Origin: Xylocopa sonorina
Lineage: Eukaryota; Arthropoda; Insecta; Hymenoptera; Apidae
DNA length: 64,000 bases
NCBI RefSeq assembly: GCF_050948175.1
Contig: NW_027490152.1
Span: forward strand, 186,001 to 250,000
Reading direction: 5' to 3'
Below are positions 42,551-57,100 of this stretch, piece after piece (position 1 is the stretch's first letter; the number at the start of each line of letters is the position of its first letter). The notes below the pieces were generated by a model. That model was not told where the DNA came from. It did not search any database and saw only the letters and a list, made by a program, of their open reading frames with translations. The position numbers and the translations under genes were made by a program.

Positions 42551-45500
42551 CTCTTAAATCGCGATATCGCATCTCATTTCTATGTTTCGTGATAAGATAT
42601 AGTATTCATTGCGAAGTGTCATGAATACCGCGTATACACTTCAAAAGAATGTAAATGCGACACATCCGTGCTAGGAAATAGCGTATGCAGATGTCTACGT
42701 GTCGTAACAATAGAGGTCTAATGTTTCTTAAAACGAGATATCGCATCTCATTTCTGTGTTTCGTGATAAGATATAGTATTCATTGCGTAGTGTCATGTAT
42801 ACCTCGTATTCACTTCAAAAGTATGTAAATGCGACACTTCAATGCTAGGAAATAGCGTTTGCAGATGTCCACGTATCGTAGCAATAGAGTTCTAATGCCA
42901 CTTAAATCGCGATATCGCATCTCATTTCTATGTTTCGTGATAAGATATAGTATTCATTGCGAAGTGTCATGAATACCGCGTATACACTTCAAAAGAATGT
43001 AAATGCGACACATCCGTGTTAGGAAATAGCGTATGCAGATGTCTACGTGTCGTAACAATAGAGGTATAATGTTTCTTAAAACGAGATATCGTATCTCATT
43101 TCCATGTTTCGTGATAAGATACAAAATATTCATTGCGAAGTGTCATGAATACCGCGTATACACTTCAAAAGAATGTAAATGCGACACATCCGTGCTAGGA
43201 AATAGCGTATGCAGATGTCTACGTGTCGAAACAATAGAGGTCTAATGTTTCTTAAAACGAGATATCGCATCTCATTTCTATGTTTCGTGATAAGATATAA
43301 TATTCATTGCGATGTGTCATGTATACCTCGTATTCACTTCAAAAGAATGTAAATGCGACACGTCCGTGCTAGGAAATAGCGTATGCAGATGTCTACGTGT
43401 CGTAACAATAGAGGTCTAATGTTTCTTAAAACGAGATATCGCAACTCATTTCTCTGTTTCGTGATTAGATATAGTATTCATTGCGAAATGTCATGTATAA
43501 CGCGTATACACTTCAAAAGAATGTAAATGCGACACATCCGTGCTAGGAAATAGCGTATGCAGATGTCTACGTGTCGTAACAATAGAGGTCTAATGTTTCT
43601 TAAAACGAGATATCGTATCTCATTTCGATGCTTCATCATAAGATGTAATATTCATTGCGATGTGTCATGTATACCTCGTATTCACTTCAAAAGAATGTAA
43701 ATGCGACACTTCGTTGCCAGGAAATAGCGTTTGCAGATGTCCACGTATCGTAACAATAGAGTTCTAATGCCTCTTAAACCGCGATATCGCATCTCATTTC
43801 TATGTTTCGTTATAAGATATAATATTCATTGCGAAGTGTCACGAATACTGCGTATACACTTCAAAAGAATGAAAATGCGACTCATCCGTGCTAGGAAATA
43901 GCGTATGCAGATGTCTACGTGTCGAAACAATAGAGATCTAATGTTTCTTAAAACGAAATATTGTATCTCATTTCGATGCTTCATCATAAGATGTAATATT
44001 CATTGCGATGTGTCATGTATACCTCGTATTCACTTCAAAAGAGTGTAAATGCGACACTTCCTTGCTAGGAAATAGCGTTTGCAGATGTCCACGTATCGTA
44101 GCAATAGAGTTCTAATGCCTCTTAAATCGCGATATCGCATCTCATTTCTATGTTTCGTGATAAGATATAGTATTCATTGCGAAGTGTCATGAATACCGCG
44201 TATACACTTCAAAAGAATGTAAGTGCGTCACATCCGTGCTAGGAAATAGGGTTTGCTGGTGTCCACGTTTCGTAACAATAAAGGTCTAATGTTTCTTAAA
44301 ACGAGATATCGCATCTCATTGCCATGTTTCGTGATAAGATATAATATTCATTGCGAAGTGTCATGAATACCGCGTATACACTTCAAAAGAATGTAAATGC
44401 GACACATCCGTGCTAGGAAATAGCGTATGCAGATGTCTACGTGTCGTAACAATAGAGGTCTAATGCCTCTTAAATCGCGATATCGCATCTCATTTCTATG
44501 TTTCGTGATAAGATATAATATTCATTGCGAAGTGCCATGAATACCGCGTATACACTTCAAAAGAATGTAAATGCGACACATCCGTGCTAGGAAATAGCGT
44601 ATGCAGATGTCTGCGTGTCGAAACAATAGAGGTCTAATGTTTCTTAAAACGAGATATCGCATCTCATTTCTGTGTTTCGTGATAAGATATAGTATTCATT
44701 GCGTAGTGTCATGTATACCTCGTATTCACTTCAAAAGTATGTAAATGCGACACTTCAATGCTAGGAAATAGCGTTTGCAGATGTCCACGTATCGTAGCAA
44801 TAGAGTTCTAATGCCTCTTAAATCGCGATATCGCATCTCATTTCTATGTTTCGTGATAAGATATAGTATTCATTGCGAAGTGTCATGAATACCGCGTATA
44901 CACTTCAAAAGAATGTAAATGCGACACATCCGTGCTAGGAAATAGCGTATGCAGATGTCTACGTGTCGTAACAATAGAGGTCTAATGTTTCTTAAAACGA
45001 GATATCGCATCTCATTTCTGTGTTTCGTGATAAGATATAGTATTCATTGCGTAGTGTCATGTATACCTCGTATTCACTTCAAAAGTATGTAAATGCGACA
45101 CTTCAATGCTAGGAAATAGCGTTTGCAGATGTCCACGTATCGTAGCAATAGAGTTCTAATGCCACTTAAATCGCGATATCGCATCTCATTTCTATGTTTC
45201 GTGATAAGATATAGTATTCATTGCGAAGTGTCATGAATACCGCGTATACACTTCAAAAGAATGTAAATGCGACACATCCGTGTTAGGAAATAGCGTATGC
45301 AGATGTCTACGTGTCGTAACAATAGAGGTATAATGTTTCTTAAAACGAGATATCGTATCTCATTTCCATGTTTCGTGATAAGATACAAAATATTCATTGC
45401 GAAGTGTCATGAATACCGCGTATACACTTCAAAAGAATGTAAATGCGACACATCCGTGCTAGGAAATAGCGTATGCAGATGTCTACGTGTCGAAACAATA

Positions 45501-46067
45501 GAGGTCTAATGTTTCTTAAAACGAGATATCGCATCTCATTTCTATGTTTCGTGATAAGATATAATATTCATTGCGATGTGTCATGTATACCTCGTATTCA
45601 CTTCAAAAGAATGTAAATGCGACACGTCCGTGCTAGGAAATAGCGTATGCAGATGTCTACGTGTCGTAACAATAGAGGTCTAATGTTTCTTAAAACGAGA
45701 TATCGCAACTCATTTCTCTGTTTCGTGATTAGATATAGTATTCATTGCGAAATGTCATGTATAACGCGTATACACTTCAAAAGAATGTAAATGCGACACA
45801 TCCGTGCTAGGAAATAGCGTATGCAGATGTCTACGTGTCGTAACAATAGAGGTCTAATGTTTCTTAAAACGAGATATCGTATCTCATTTCGATGCTTCAT
45901 CATAAGATGTAATATTCATTGCGATGTGTCATGTATACCTCGTATTCACTTCAAAAGAATGTAAATGCGACACTTCGTTGCCAGGAAATAGCGTTTGCAG
46001 ATGTCCACGTATCGTAACAATAGAGTTCTAATGCCTCTTAAACCGCGATATCGCATCTCATTTCTAT
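41540..46067 (+). repeat. 13-monomer higher-order duplication (2264 bp period)
   Basis: Copies are about 41540-43803 and 43804-46067. The period is 13 x 174 plus 2 bp; the extra 2 bp come from a monomer with GATACAAAATATTC (43118-43131 and 45382-45395) in place of GATATAATATTC. This unit overlaps the second copy of the 8-mer, so the duplications happened successively. Confidence 0.82.
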
Positions 46068-47680
46068 GTTTCGTGATAAGATATAGTATTCATTGCGAAG
46101 TGTCATGAATACGGCGTATACACTTCAAAAGAATGTAAGTGCGACACATCCGTGCTAGGAAATAGCGTATGCAGATGTCTACGTGTCGTAACAATAGAGG
46201 TATAATGTTTCTTAAAACGAGATATCGTATCTCATTTCGATGCTTCATCATAAGATGTAATATTCATTGCGATGTGTCATGTATACCGCATATACTCTTC
46301 AAAAGAATGTAAATGCGACACATCCGTGCTAGGAAATAGCGTATGCAGATGTCTACGTATAGTAACAATAGAGGTCTAATGTTTCTTAAAACGAGATATC
46401 GCATCTCATTTCTATGTTTCGTGATAAGATATAGTATTCATTGCGTAGTGTCATGTATACCTCGCATTCACTTCAAGAGAATGTAAACGCGACACTTCCT
46501 TGCTAGGAAATAGGGTTTGCTGGTGTCCACGTGTCGTAACAATAAAGGTCTAATGTTTCTTAAAACGAGATATCGCATCTCATTTCCATGTTTCGTGATA
46601 AGATATAATATTCATTGCGGAGTGCCATGAATACCGCGTATACACTTCAAAAGAATGTGAATGCGACACATCCGTGCTAGGAAATAGCGTATGCAGATTT
46701 CTACGTGTCGAAACAATAGAGGTCTAATGTTTCTTAAAACGAGATATCGCATCTCATTTCTGTGTTTCGTGATAAGATATAGTATTCATTGCGTAGTGTC
46801 ATGTATACCTCGTATTCACTTCAAAAGTATGTAAATGCGACACTTCAATGCTAGAAAATAGCGTTTGCAGATGTCCACGTATCGTAGCAATAGAGTTCTA
46901 ATGCCACTTAAATCGCGATATCGCATCTCATTTCCATGTTTCGTGATAAGATACAAAATATTCATTGCGAAGTGTCATGAATACCGCGTATACACTTCAA
47001 AAGAATGTAAATGCGACACATCCGTGCTAGGAAATAACGTATGCAGATGTCTACGTGTCATAACAATAGAGGTCTAATGTTTCTTAAATCGCGATACCGC
47101 ATCTCATTTCTATGTTTCGTGATAAGATATAATATTCATTGCGAAGTGTCATGTATACCTCGTATTCACTTCAAAAGAATGTAAGTGCGACACATCCGTG
47201 CTAGGAAATAGCGTATGCAGATGTCTACGTGTCGTAACAATAGAGGTATAATGTTTCTTAAAACGAGATATCGTATCTCATTTCGATGCTTCATCATAAG
47301 ATGTAATATTCATTGCGATGTGTCATGTATACCGCGTATACTCTTCAAAAGAATGTAAATGCGACACATCCGTGCTAGGAAATAGCGTTTGCAGATGTCC
47401 ACGTATCGTAGCAATTGAGTTCTAATGCCTCTTAAATCGCGATATCGCATCTCATTTCTATGTTTCGTGATAAGATATAGTATTCATTGCGAAGTGTCAT
47501 GAATACCGCGTATACACTTCAAAAGAATGTAAATGCGACACATCCGTGCTTGGAAATAGCGTATGCAGATGTCTACGTGTCGTAACAATAGAGGTCTAAT
47601 GTTTCTTAAAACGAGATATCGCATCTCATTTCTGTGTTTCGTGACAAGATATAATATTCATTGCGAAATGTCATGTATAC
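46068..47680 (+). repeat. Satellite transition between 13-mer and 37-mer arrays
   Basis: Type A, B and C monomers occur here, with another GATACAAAATATTC monomer at 46950-46963. Parts resemble both flanking higher-order arrays. No gene or other element is visible. Confidence 0.5.
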
Positions 47681-50600
47681 CTCGTATTCACTTCAAAAGT
47701 ATGTAAATGCGACACTTCAGTGCTAGGAAATAGCGTTTGCAGATGTCCACGGATCGTAGCAATAGAGTTCCAATGCCTCTTAAATCGCGATATCGCATCT
47801 CATTTCTATGTTTCGTGATAAGATATAATATTCATTGCGAAGTGTCATGTATACCTCGTATTCACTTCAAAAGAATGTAAATGCGACACGTCCGTGCTAG
47901 GAAATAGCGTATGCAGATGTCTACGTGTCGTAACAATAGAGGTCTAATGTTTCTTAAATCGCGATATCGCATCTCATTTCTATGTTTCGTGATTAGATAT
48001 AGTATTCATTGCGAAATGTCATGTATACCGCGTATACACTTCAAAAGAATGTAAATGCGACACATCCGTGCTAGGAAATAGCGTATGCAGATGTCTACGT
48101 GTCGTAACAATAGAGGTCTAATGTTTCTTAAAACGAGATATCGTATCTCATTTCGATGCTTCATCATAAGATGTAATATTCATTGCGATGTGTCATGTAT
48201 ACCTCGTATTCACTTCAAAAGAATGTAAATGCGACACTTCGTTGCCAGGAAATAGCGTTTGCAGATGTCCACGTATCGTAACAATAGAGTTCTAATGCCT
48301 CTTAAACCGCGATATCGCATCTCATTTCTATGTTTCGTGATAAGATATAGTATTCATTGCGAAGTGTCATGAATACGGCGTATACACTTCAAAAGAATGT
48401 AAGTGCGACACATCCGTGCTAGGAAATAGCGTATGCAGATGTCTACGTGTCGTAACAATAGAGGTATAATGTTTCTTAAAACGAGATATCGTATCTCATT
48501 TCGATGCTTCATCATAAGATGTAATATTCATTGCGATGTGTCATGTATACCGCATATACTCTTCAAAAGAATGTAATTGCGACACATCCGTGCTAGGAAA
48601 TAGCGTATGCAGATGTCTACGTGTCGTAACAATAGAGGTCTAATGCCTCTTAAATCGCGATATCGCATCTCATTTCTATGTTTCGTGATAAGATATAATA
48701 TTCATTGCGAAGTGCCATGAATACCGCGTATACACTTCAAAAGAATGTAAATGCGACACATCCGTGCTAGGAAATAGCGTATGCAGATGTCTGCGTGTCG
48801 AAACAATAGAGGTCTAATGTTTCTTAAAACGAGATATCGCATCTCATTTCTGTGTTTCGTGATAAGATATAGTATTCATTGCGTAGTATCATGTATACCT
48901 CGTATTCACTTCAAAAGTATGTAAATGCGACACTTCAATGCTAGGAAATAGCGTTTGCAGATGACCACGTATCGTAGCAATAGAGTTCTAATGCCACTTA
49001 AATCGCGATATCGCATCTCATTTCTATGTTTCGTGATAAGATATAGTATTCATTGCGAAGTGTCATGAATACCGCGTATACACTTCAAAAGAATGTAAAT
49101 GCGACACGTCCGTGCTAGGAAATAGCGTATGCAGATGTCTACGTGTCGTAACAATAGAGGTCTAATGTTTCTTAAAACGAGATATCGCAACTCATTTCTC
49201 TGTTTCGTGATTAGATATAGTATTCATTGCGAAATGTCATGTATACCGCGTATACACTTCAAAAGAATGTAAATGCGACACATCCGTGCTAGGAAATAGC
49301 GTATGCAGATGTCTACGTGTCGTAACAATAGAGGTCTAATGTTTCTTAAAACGAGATATCGTATCTCATTTCGATGCTTCATCATAAGATGTAATATTCA
49401 TTGCGATGTGTCATGTATACCTCGTATTCACTTCAAAAGAATGTAAATGCGACACTTCCTTGCCAGGAAATAGCGTTTGCAGATGTCCACGTATCGTAAC
49501 AATAGAGTTCTAATGCCTCTTAAACCGCGATATCGCATCTCATTTCTATGTTTCGTGATAAGATATAGTATTCATTGCGAAGTGTCATGAATACCGCGTA
49601 TACACTTCAAAAGAATGTAAGTGCGACACATCCGTGCTAGGAAATAGCGTATGCAGATGTATACGTGTCGTAACAATAGAGGTCTAATGTTTCTTAAAAC
49701 GAGATATTGTATCTCATTTCGATACTTCATCATAAGATGTAATATTCATTGCGATGTGTCATGTATACCTCGTATTCACTTCAAAAGAATGTAAATGCGA
49801 CACTTCCTTGCTAGGAAATAGCGTTTGCAGATGTCCACGTATCGTAGCAATAGAGTTCTAATGCCTCTTAAATCGCGATATCGCATCTCGTTTCTGTGTT
49901 TCGTGATAAGATATAGTATTCATTGCGTAGTGTCATGTATACCTCGTATTCACTTCAAAAGTATGTAAATGCGACACTTCAATGCTAGGAAATAGCGTTT
50001 GCAGATGTCCACGTTTCGTAACAAAAAAGGACTAATGTTTCTTAAAACGAGATATCGCATCTCATTTACATGTTTCGTGATAAGATATAATATTCATTGC
50101 GAAGTGTCATGAATACCGCGTATACACTTCAAAAGAATGTAAATGCGACACATCCGTGCTAGGAAATAGCGTATGCAGATGTCTACGTGTCGTAACAATA
50201 GAGGTCTAATGTTTCTTAAAACGAGATATCGTATCTCATTTCGATGCTTCATCATAAGATGTAATATTCATTGCGATGTGTCATGTATACCTCGTATTCA
50301 CTTCAAAAGAATGTAAATGCGACACTTCCTTGCCAGGAAATAGCGTTTGCAGATGTCCACGTATCGTAACAATAGAGTTCTAATGCCTCTTAAACCGCGA
50401 TATCGCATCTCATTTCTATGTTTCGTGATAAGATATAGTATTCATTGCGAAGTGTCATGAATACCGCGTATACACTTCAAAAGAATGTAAGTGCGACACA
50501 TCCGTGCTAGGAAATAGCGTATGCAGATGTATACGTGTCGTAACAATAGAGGTCTAATGTTTCTTAAAACGAGATATTGTATCTCATTTCGATACTTCAT

Positions 50601-53600
50601 CATAAGATGTAATATTCATTGCGATGTGTCATGTATACCTCGTATTCACTTCAAAAGAATGTAAATGCGACACTTCCTTGCTAGGAAATAGCGTTTGCAG
50701 ATGTCCACGTATCGTAGCAATAGAGTTCTAATGCCTCTTAAATCGCGATATCGCATCTCGTTTCTGTGTTTCGTGATAAGATATAGTATTCATTGCGTAG
50801 TGTCATGTATACCTCGTATTCACTTCAAAAGTATGTAAATGCGACACTTCAATGCTAGGAAATAGCGTTTGCAGATGTCCACGTGTCGTAACAATAGAGG
50901 TCTAATGTTTCTTAAATCGCGATATCGCATCTCATTTCTATGTTTCGTGATAAGATATAATATTCATTGCGAAGTGTCATGAATACCGCGTATACACTTC
51001 AAAAGAATGTAAATGCGACACATCCGTGCTAGGAAATAGCGTATGCAGATGTCTACGTGTCGTAACAATAGAGGTCTAATGTTTCTTAAATCGCGATATC
51101 GCATCTCATTTCTGTGTTTCGTGATAAGATATAGTATTCATTGCGTCGGGTCATGTATACCTCGTATTCACTTCAAAAGTATGTAAATGCGACACTTCAA
51201 TGCTAGGAAATAGCGCTTGCAGATGTCCACGTATCGTAGCAATAGAGTTCTAATGCCTCTTAAATCGCGATATCGCATCTCATTTCTATGTTTCGTGATA
51301 AGATATAGTATTCATTGCGAAGTGTCATGAATACCGCGTATACGCTTCAAAAGAATGTAAATGCGACACATCCGTGCTAGGAAATAGCGTATGCAGATGT
51401 CTACGTGTCGTAACAATAGAGGTCTAATGTTTCTTAAATCGCGATATCGCGTCTCATTTCTATGTTTCGTGATAAGATATAATATTCATTGCGAAGTGTC
51501 ATGAATACCGCGTATACACTTCAAAAGAATGTAAATGCGACACATCCGTGCTAGGAAATAGCGTATGCAGATGTCTACGTGTCGAAACAATAGAGGTCTA
51601 ATGTTTCTTAAAACGAGATATCGAATCTCATTTCTATGTTTCGTGATAAGATATAATATTCATTGCGATGTGTCATGTATACCTCGTATTCACTTCAAAA
51701 GAATGTAAATGCGACACTTCCTTGCTAGGAAATAGCGTTTGCAGATGTCCACGTATCGTAGCAATAGAGTTCTAATGCCTCTTAAACCGCGATATCGCAT
51801 CTCATTTCTATGTTTCGTGATAAGATATAGTATTCATTGCGAAGTGTCATGAATACCGCGTATACACTTCAAAAGAATGTAAATGCGACACATCCGTGCT
51901 AGGAAATAGCATATGCAGATGTCTACGTATCGTAACAATAGAGGTCTAATGTTTCTTAAAACGAGATATCGCATCTCATTTCCATGTTTCGTGATAAGAT
52001 ATAATATTCATTGCGAAGTGTCATGAATACCGCGTATACACTTCAAAAGAATGTAAATGCGACACATCCGTGCTAGGAAATAGCGAATGCAGATGTCTAC
52101 GTGTCGTAACAATAGAGGTCTAATGTTTCTTAAATCGCGATATCGCATCTCATTTCTATGTTTCGTGATAAGATATAATATTCATTGCGAAGTGTCATGA
52201 ATACCGCGTATACACTTCAAAAGAATGTAAATGCGACACATCCGTGCTAGGAAATAGCGTATGCAGATGTCTACGTGTCGTAACAATAGAGGTCTAATGT
52301 TTCTTAAATCGCGATGTCGCATCTCATTTCTATGTTTCGTGATAAGATATAGTATTCATTGCGAAGTGTCATGAATACCGCGTATAGACTTCAAAAGAAT
52401 GTAAGTGCGACACATCCGTGCTAGGAAATAGCGTATGCAGATGTCTACGTGTCGTAACAATAGAGGTATAATGTTTCTTAAAACGAGATATCGTATCTCA
52501 TTTCGATGCTTCATCATAAGATGTAATATTCATTGCGATGTGTCATGTATACCGCGTATACTCTTCAAAAGAATGTAAATGCGACACATCCGTGCTAGGA
52601 AATAGCGTATGCAGATTTCTACGTGTCGAAACAATAGAGGTCTAATGTTTCTTAAATCGCGATATCGCATCTCATTTCTATGTTTCGTGATAAGATATAG
52701 TATTCATTGCGAAGTGTCATGAATACCGCGTATACACTTCAAAAGAATGTAAGTGCGTCACATCCGTGCTAGGAAATAGGGTTTGCTGGTGTCCACGTTT
52801 CGTAACAATAAAGGTCTAATGTTTCTTAAAACGAGATATCGCATCTCATTTCCATGTTTCGTGATAAGATATAATATTCATTGCGAAGTGTCATGAATAC
52901 CGCGTATATACTTCAAAAGAATGTAAATGCGACACATCCGTGCTAGGAAATAGCGTATGCAGATGTCTACGTGTCGTAACAATAGAGGTATAATGTTTCT
53001 TAAAACGAGATATCGTATCTCATTTCGCTGCCTCATCATAAGATGTAATATTCATTGCGATGTGTCATGTATACCGCGTATACTCTTCAAAAGAATGTAA
53101 ATGCGACACATCCGTGCTAGGAAATAGCGTATGCAGATGTCTACGTATCGTAACAATAGAGGTCTAATGTTTCTTAAAACGAGATATCGCATCTCATTTC
53201 TATGTTTCGTGATAAGATATAGTATTCATTGCGTAGTGTCATGTATACCTCGCATTCACTTCAAGAGAATGTAAACGCGACACTTCCTTGCTAGGAAATA
53301 GGGTTTGCTGGTGTCCACGTGTCGTAACAATAAAGGTCTAATGTTTCTTAAAACGAGATATCGCATCTCATTTCCATGTTTCGTGATAAGATATAATATT
53401 CATTGCGAAGTGCCATGAATACCGCGTATACACTTCAAAAGAATGTAAATGCGACACATCCGTGCTAGGAAATAGCGTATGCAGATTTCTACGTGTCGAA
53501 ACAATAGAGGTCTAATGTTTCTTAAAACGAGATATCGCATCTCATTTCTGTGTTTCGTGACAAGATATAATATTCATTGCGAAATGTCATGTATACCTCG

Positions 53601-54118
53601 TATTCACTTCAAAAGTATGTAAATGCGACACTTCAATGCTAGGAAATAGCGTTTGCAGATGTCCACGTATCGTAGCAATAGAGTTCTAATGCCTCTTAAA
53701 TCGCGATATCGCATCTCATTTCTATGTTTCGTGATAAGATATAATATTCATTGCGAAGTGTCATGTATACCTCGTATTCACTTCAAAAGAATGTAAATGC
53801 GACACTTCCTTGCTAGGAAATAGCGTATGCAGATGTCTACGTGTCGTAACAATAGAGGTATAATGTTTCTTAAAACGAGATATCGTTTCTCATTTCTGTG
53901 TTTCGTGACAAGATATAATATTCATTGCGAAATGTCATGTATACCTCGTATTCACTTCAAAAGTATGTAAATGCGACACTTCAATGCTAGGAAATAGCGT
54001 TTGCAGATGTCCACGTATCGTAGCAATAGAGTTCTAATGCCTCTTAAATCGCGATATCGCATCTCATTTCTATGTTTCGTGATAAGATATAATATTCATT
54101 GCGTAGTGTCATGTATAC
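47681..54118 (+). repeat. 37-monomer higher-order unit, copy 1 (6438 bp)
   Basis: Markers recur exactly 6438 bp (37 x 174) later: CAGTGCTAGG with CACGGATCG (47.7 and 54.1 kb), CGTTGCCAGG (48.2 and 54.7 kb), GATGACCACG (48.96 and 55.4 kb) and GATGTATACG (49.65 and 56.09 kb). The start is approximate. Confidence 0.85.
49240..50885 (+). repeat. 5-monomer duplication (870 bp) inside the 37-mer
   Basis: GATGTATACGTGTCG occurs at about 49656 and 50526, 870 bp (5 x 174) apart, with matching neighbours. The pair is repeated in copy 2 (about 56.09 and 56.96 kb), so it predates the 37-mer duplication. Confidence 0.8.
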
Positions 54119-57100
54119 CTCGTATTCACTTCAAAAGTATGTAAATGCGACACTTCAGTGCTAGGAAATAGCGTTTGCAGATGTCCACGGATCGTAGCAA
54201 TAGAGTTCCAATGCCTCTTAAATCGCGATATCGCATCTCATTTCTATGTTTCGTGATAAGATATAATATTCATTGCGAAGTGTCATGTATACCTCGTATT
54301 CACTTCAAAAGAATGTAAATGCGACACGTCCGTGCTAGGAAATAGCGTATGCAGATGTCTACGTGTCGTAACAATAGAGGTCTAATGTTTCTTAAATCGC
54401 GATATCGCATCTCATTTCTATGTTTCGTGATTAGATATAGTATTCATTGCGAAATGTCATGTATACCGCGTATACACTTCAAAAGAATGTAAATGCGACA
54501 CATCCGTGCTAGGAAATAGCGTATGCAGATGTCTACGTGTCGTAACAATAGAGGTCTAATGTTTCTTAAAACGAGATATCGTATCTCATTTCGATGCTTC
54601 ATCATAAGATGTAATATTCATTGCGATGTGTCATGTATACCTCGTATTCACTTCAAAAGAATGTAAATGCGACACTTCGTTGCCAGGAAATAGCGTTTGC
54701 AGATGTCCACGTATCGTAACAATAGAGTTCTAATGCCTCTTAAACCGCGATATCGCATCTCATTTCTATGTTTCGTGATAAGATATAGTATTCATTGCGA
54801 AGTGTCATGAATACGGCGTATACACTTCAAAAGAATGTAAGTGCGACACATCCGTGCTAGGAAATAGCGTATGCAGATGTCTACGTGTCGTAACAATAGA
54901 GGTATAATGTTTCTTAAAACGAGATATCGTATCTCATTTCGATGCTTCATCATAAGATGTAATATTCATTGCGATGTGTCATGTATACCGCATATACTCT
55001 TCAAAAGAATGTAATTGCGACACATCCGTGCTAGGAAATAGCGTATGCAGATGTCTACGTGTCGTAACAATAGAGGTCTAATGCCTCTTAAATCGCGATA
55101 TCGCATCTCATTTCTATGTTTCGTGATAAGATATAATATTCATTGCGAAGTGCCATGAATACCGCGTATACACTTCAAAAGAATGTAAATGCGACACATC
55201 CGTGCTAGGAAATAGCGTATGCAGATGTCTGCGTGTCGAAACAATAGAGGTCTAATGTTTCTTAAAACGAGATATCGCATCTCATTTCTGTGTTTCGTGA
55301 TAAGATATAGTATTCATTGCGTAGTATCATGTATACCTCGTATTCACTTCAAAAGTATGTAAATGCGACACTTCAATGCTAGGAAATAGCGTTTGCAGAT
55401 GACCACGTATCGTAGCAATAGAGTTCTAATGCCACTTAAATCGCGATATCGCATCTCATTTCTATGTTTCGTGATAAGATATAGTATTCATTGCGAAGTG
55501 TCATGAATACCGCGTATACACTTCAAAAGAATGTAAATGCGACACGTCCGTGCTAGGAAATAGCGTATGCAGATGTCTACGTGTCGTAACAATAGAGGTC
55601 TAATGTTTCTTAAAACGAGATATCGCAACTCATTTCTCTGTTTCGTGATTAGATATAGTATTCATTGCGAAATGTCATGTATACCGCGTATACACTTCAA
55701 AAGAATGTAAATGCGACACATCCGTGCTAGGAAATAGCGTATGCAGATGTCTACGTGTCGTAACAATAGAGGTCTAATGTTTCTTAAAACGAGATATCGT
55801 ATCTCATTTCGATGCTTCATCATAAGATGTAATATTCATTGCGATGTGTCATGTATACCTCGTATTCACTTCAAAAGAATGTAAATGCGACACTTCCTTG
55901 CCAGGAAATAGCGTTTGCAGATGTCCACGTATCGTAACAATAGAGTTCTAATGCCTCTTAAACCGCAATATCGCATCTCATTTCTATGTTTCGTGATAAG
56001 ATATAGTATTCATTGCGAAGTGTCATGAATACCGCGTATACACTTCAAAAGAATGTAAGTGCGACACATCCGTGCTAGGAAATAGCGTATGCAGATGTAT
56101 ACGTGTCGTAACAATAGAGGTCTAATGTTTCTTAAAACGAGATATTGTATCTCATTTCGATACTTCATCATAAGATGTAATATTCATTGCGATGTGTCAT
56201 GTATACCTCGTATTCACTTCAAAAGAATGTAAATGCGACACTTCCTTGCTAGGAAATAGCGTTTGCAGATGTCCACGTATCGTAGCAATAGAGTTCTAAT
56301 GCCTCTTAAATCGCGATATCGCATCTCGTTTCTGTGTTTCGTGATAAGATATAGTATTCATTGCGTAGTGTCATGTATACCTCGTATTCACTTCAAAAGT
56401 ATGAAAATGCGACACTTCAATGCTAGGAAATAGCGTTTGCAGATGTCCACGTTTCGTAACAAAAAAGGACTAATGTTTCTTAAAACGAGATATCGCATCT
56501 CATTTCCATGTTTCGTGATAAGATATAATATTCATTGCGAAGTGTCATGAATACCGCGTATACACTTCAAAAGAATGTAAATGCGACACATCCGTGCTAG
56601 GAAATAGCGTATGCAGATGTCTACGTGTCGTAACAATAGAGGTCTAATGTTTCTTAAAACGAGATATCGTATCTCATTTCGATGCTTCATCATAAGATGT
56701 AATATTCATTGCGATGTGTCATGTATACCTCGTATTCACTTCAAAAGAATGTAAATGCGACACTTCCTTGCCAGGAAATAGCGTTTGCAGATGTCCACGT
56801 ATCGTAACAATAGAGTTCTAATGCCTCTTAAACCGCGATATCGCATCTCATTTCTATGTTTCGTGATAAGATATAGTATTCATTGCGAAGTGTCATGAAT
56901 ACCGCGTATACACTTCAAAAGAATGTAAGTGCGACACATCCGTGCTAGGAAATAGCGTATGCAGATGTATACGTGTCGTAACAATAGAGGTCTAATGTTT
57001 CTTAAAACGAGATATTGTATCTCATTTCGATACTTCATCATAAGATGTAATATTCATTGCGATGTGTCATGTATACCTCGTATTCACTTCAAAAGAATGT

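Noticed and set aside
43033..47077. Three frames of 70 codons in the satellite (43033, 45297, 46865)
   Set aside because: They are the same satellite translation produced by the +2 bp monomer variant and have no domain or coding bias.
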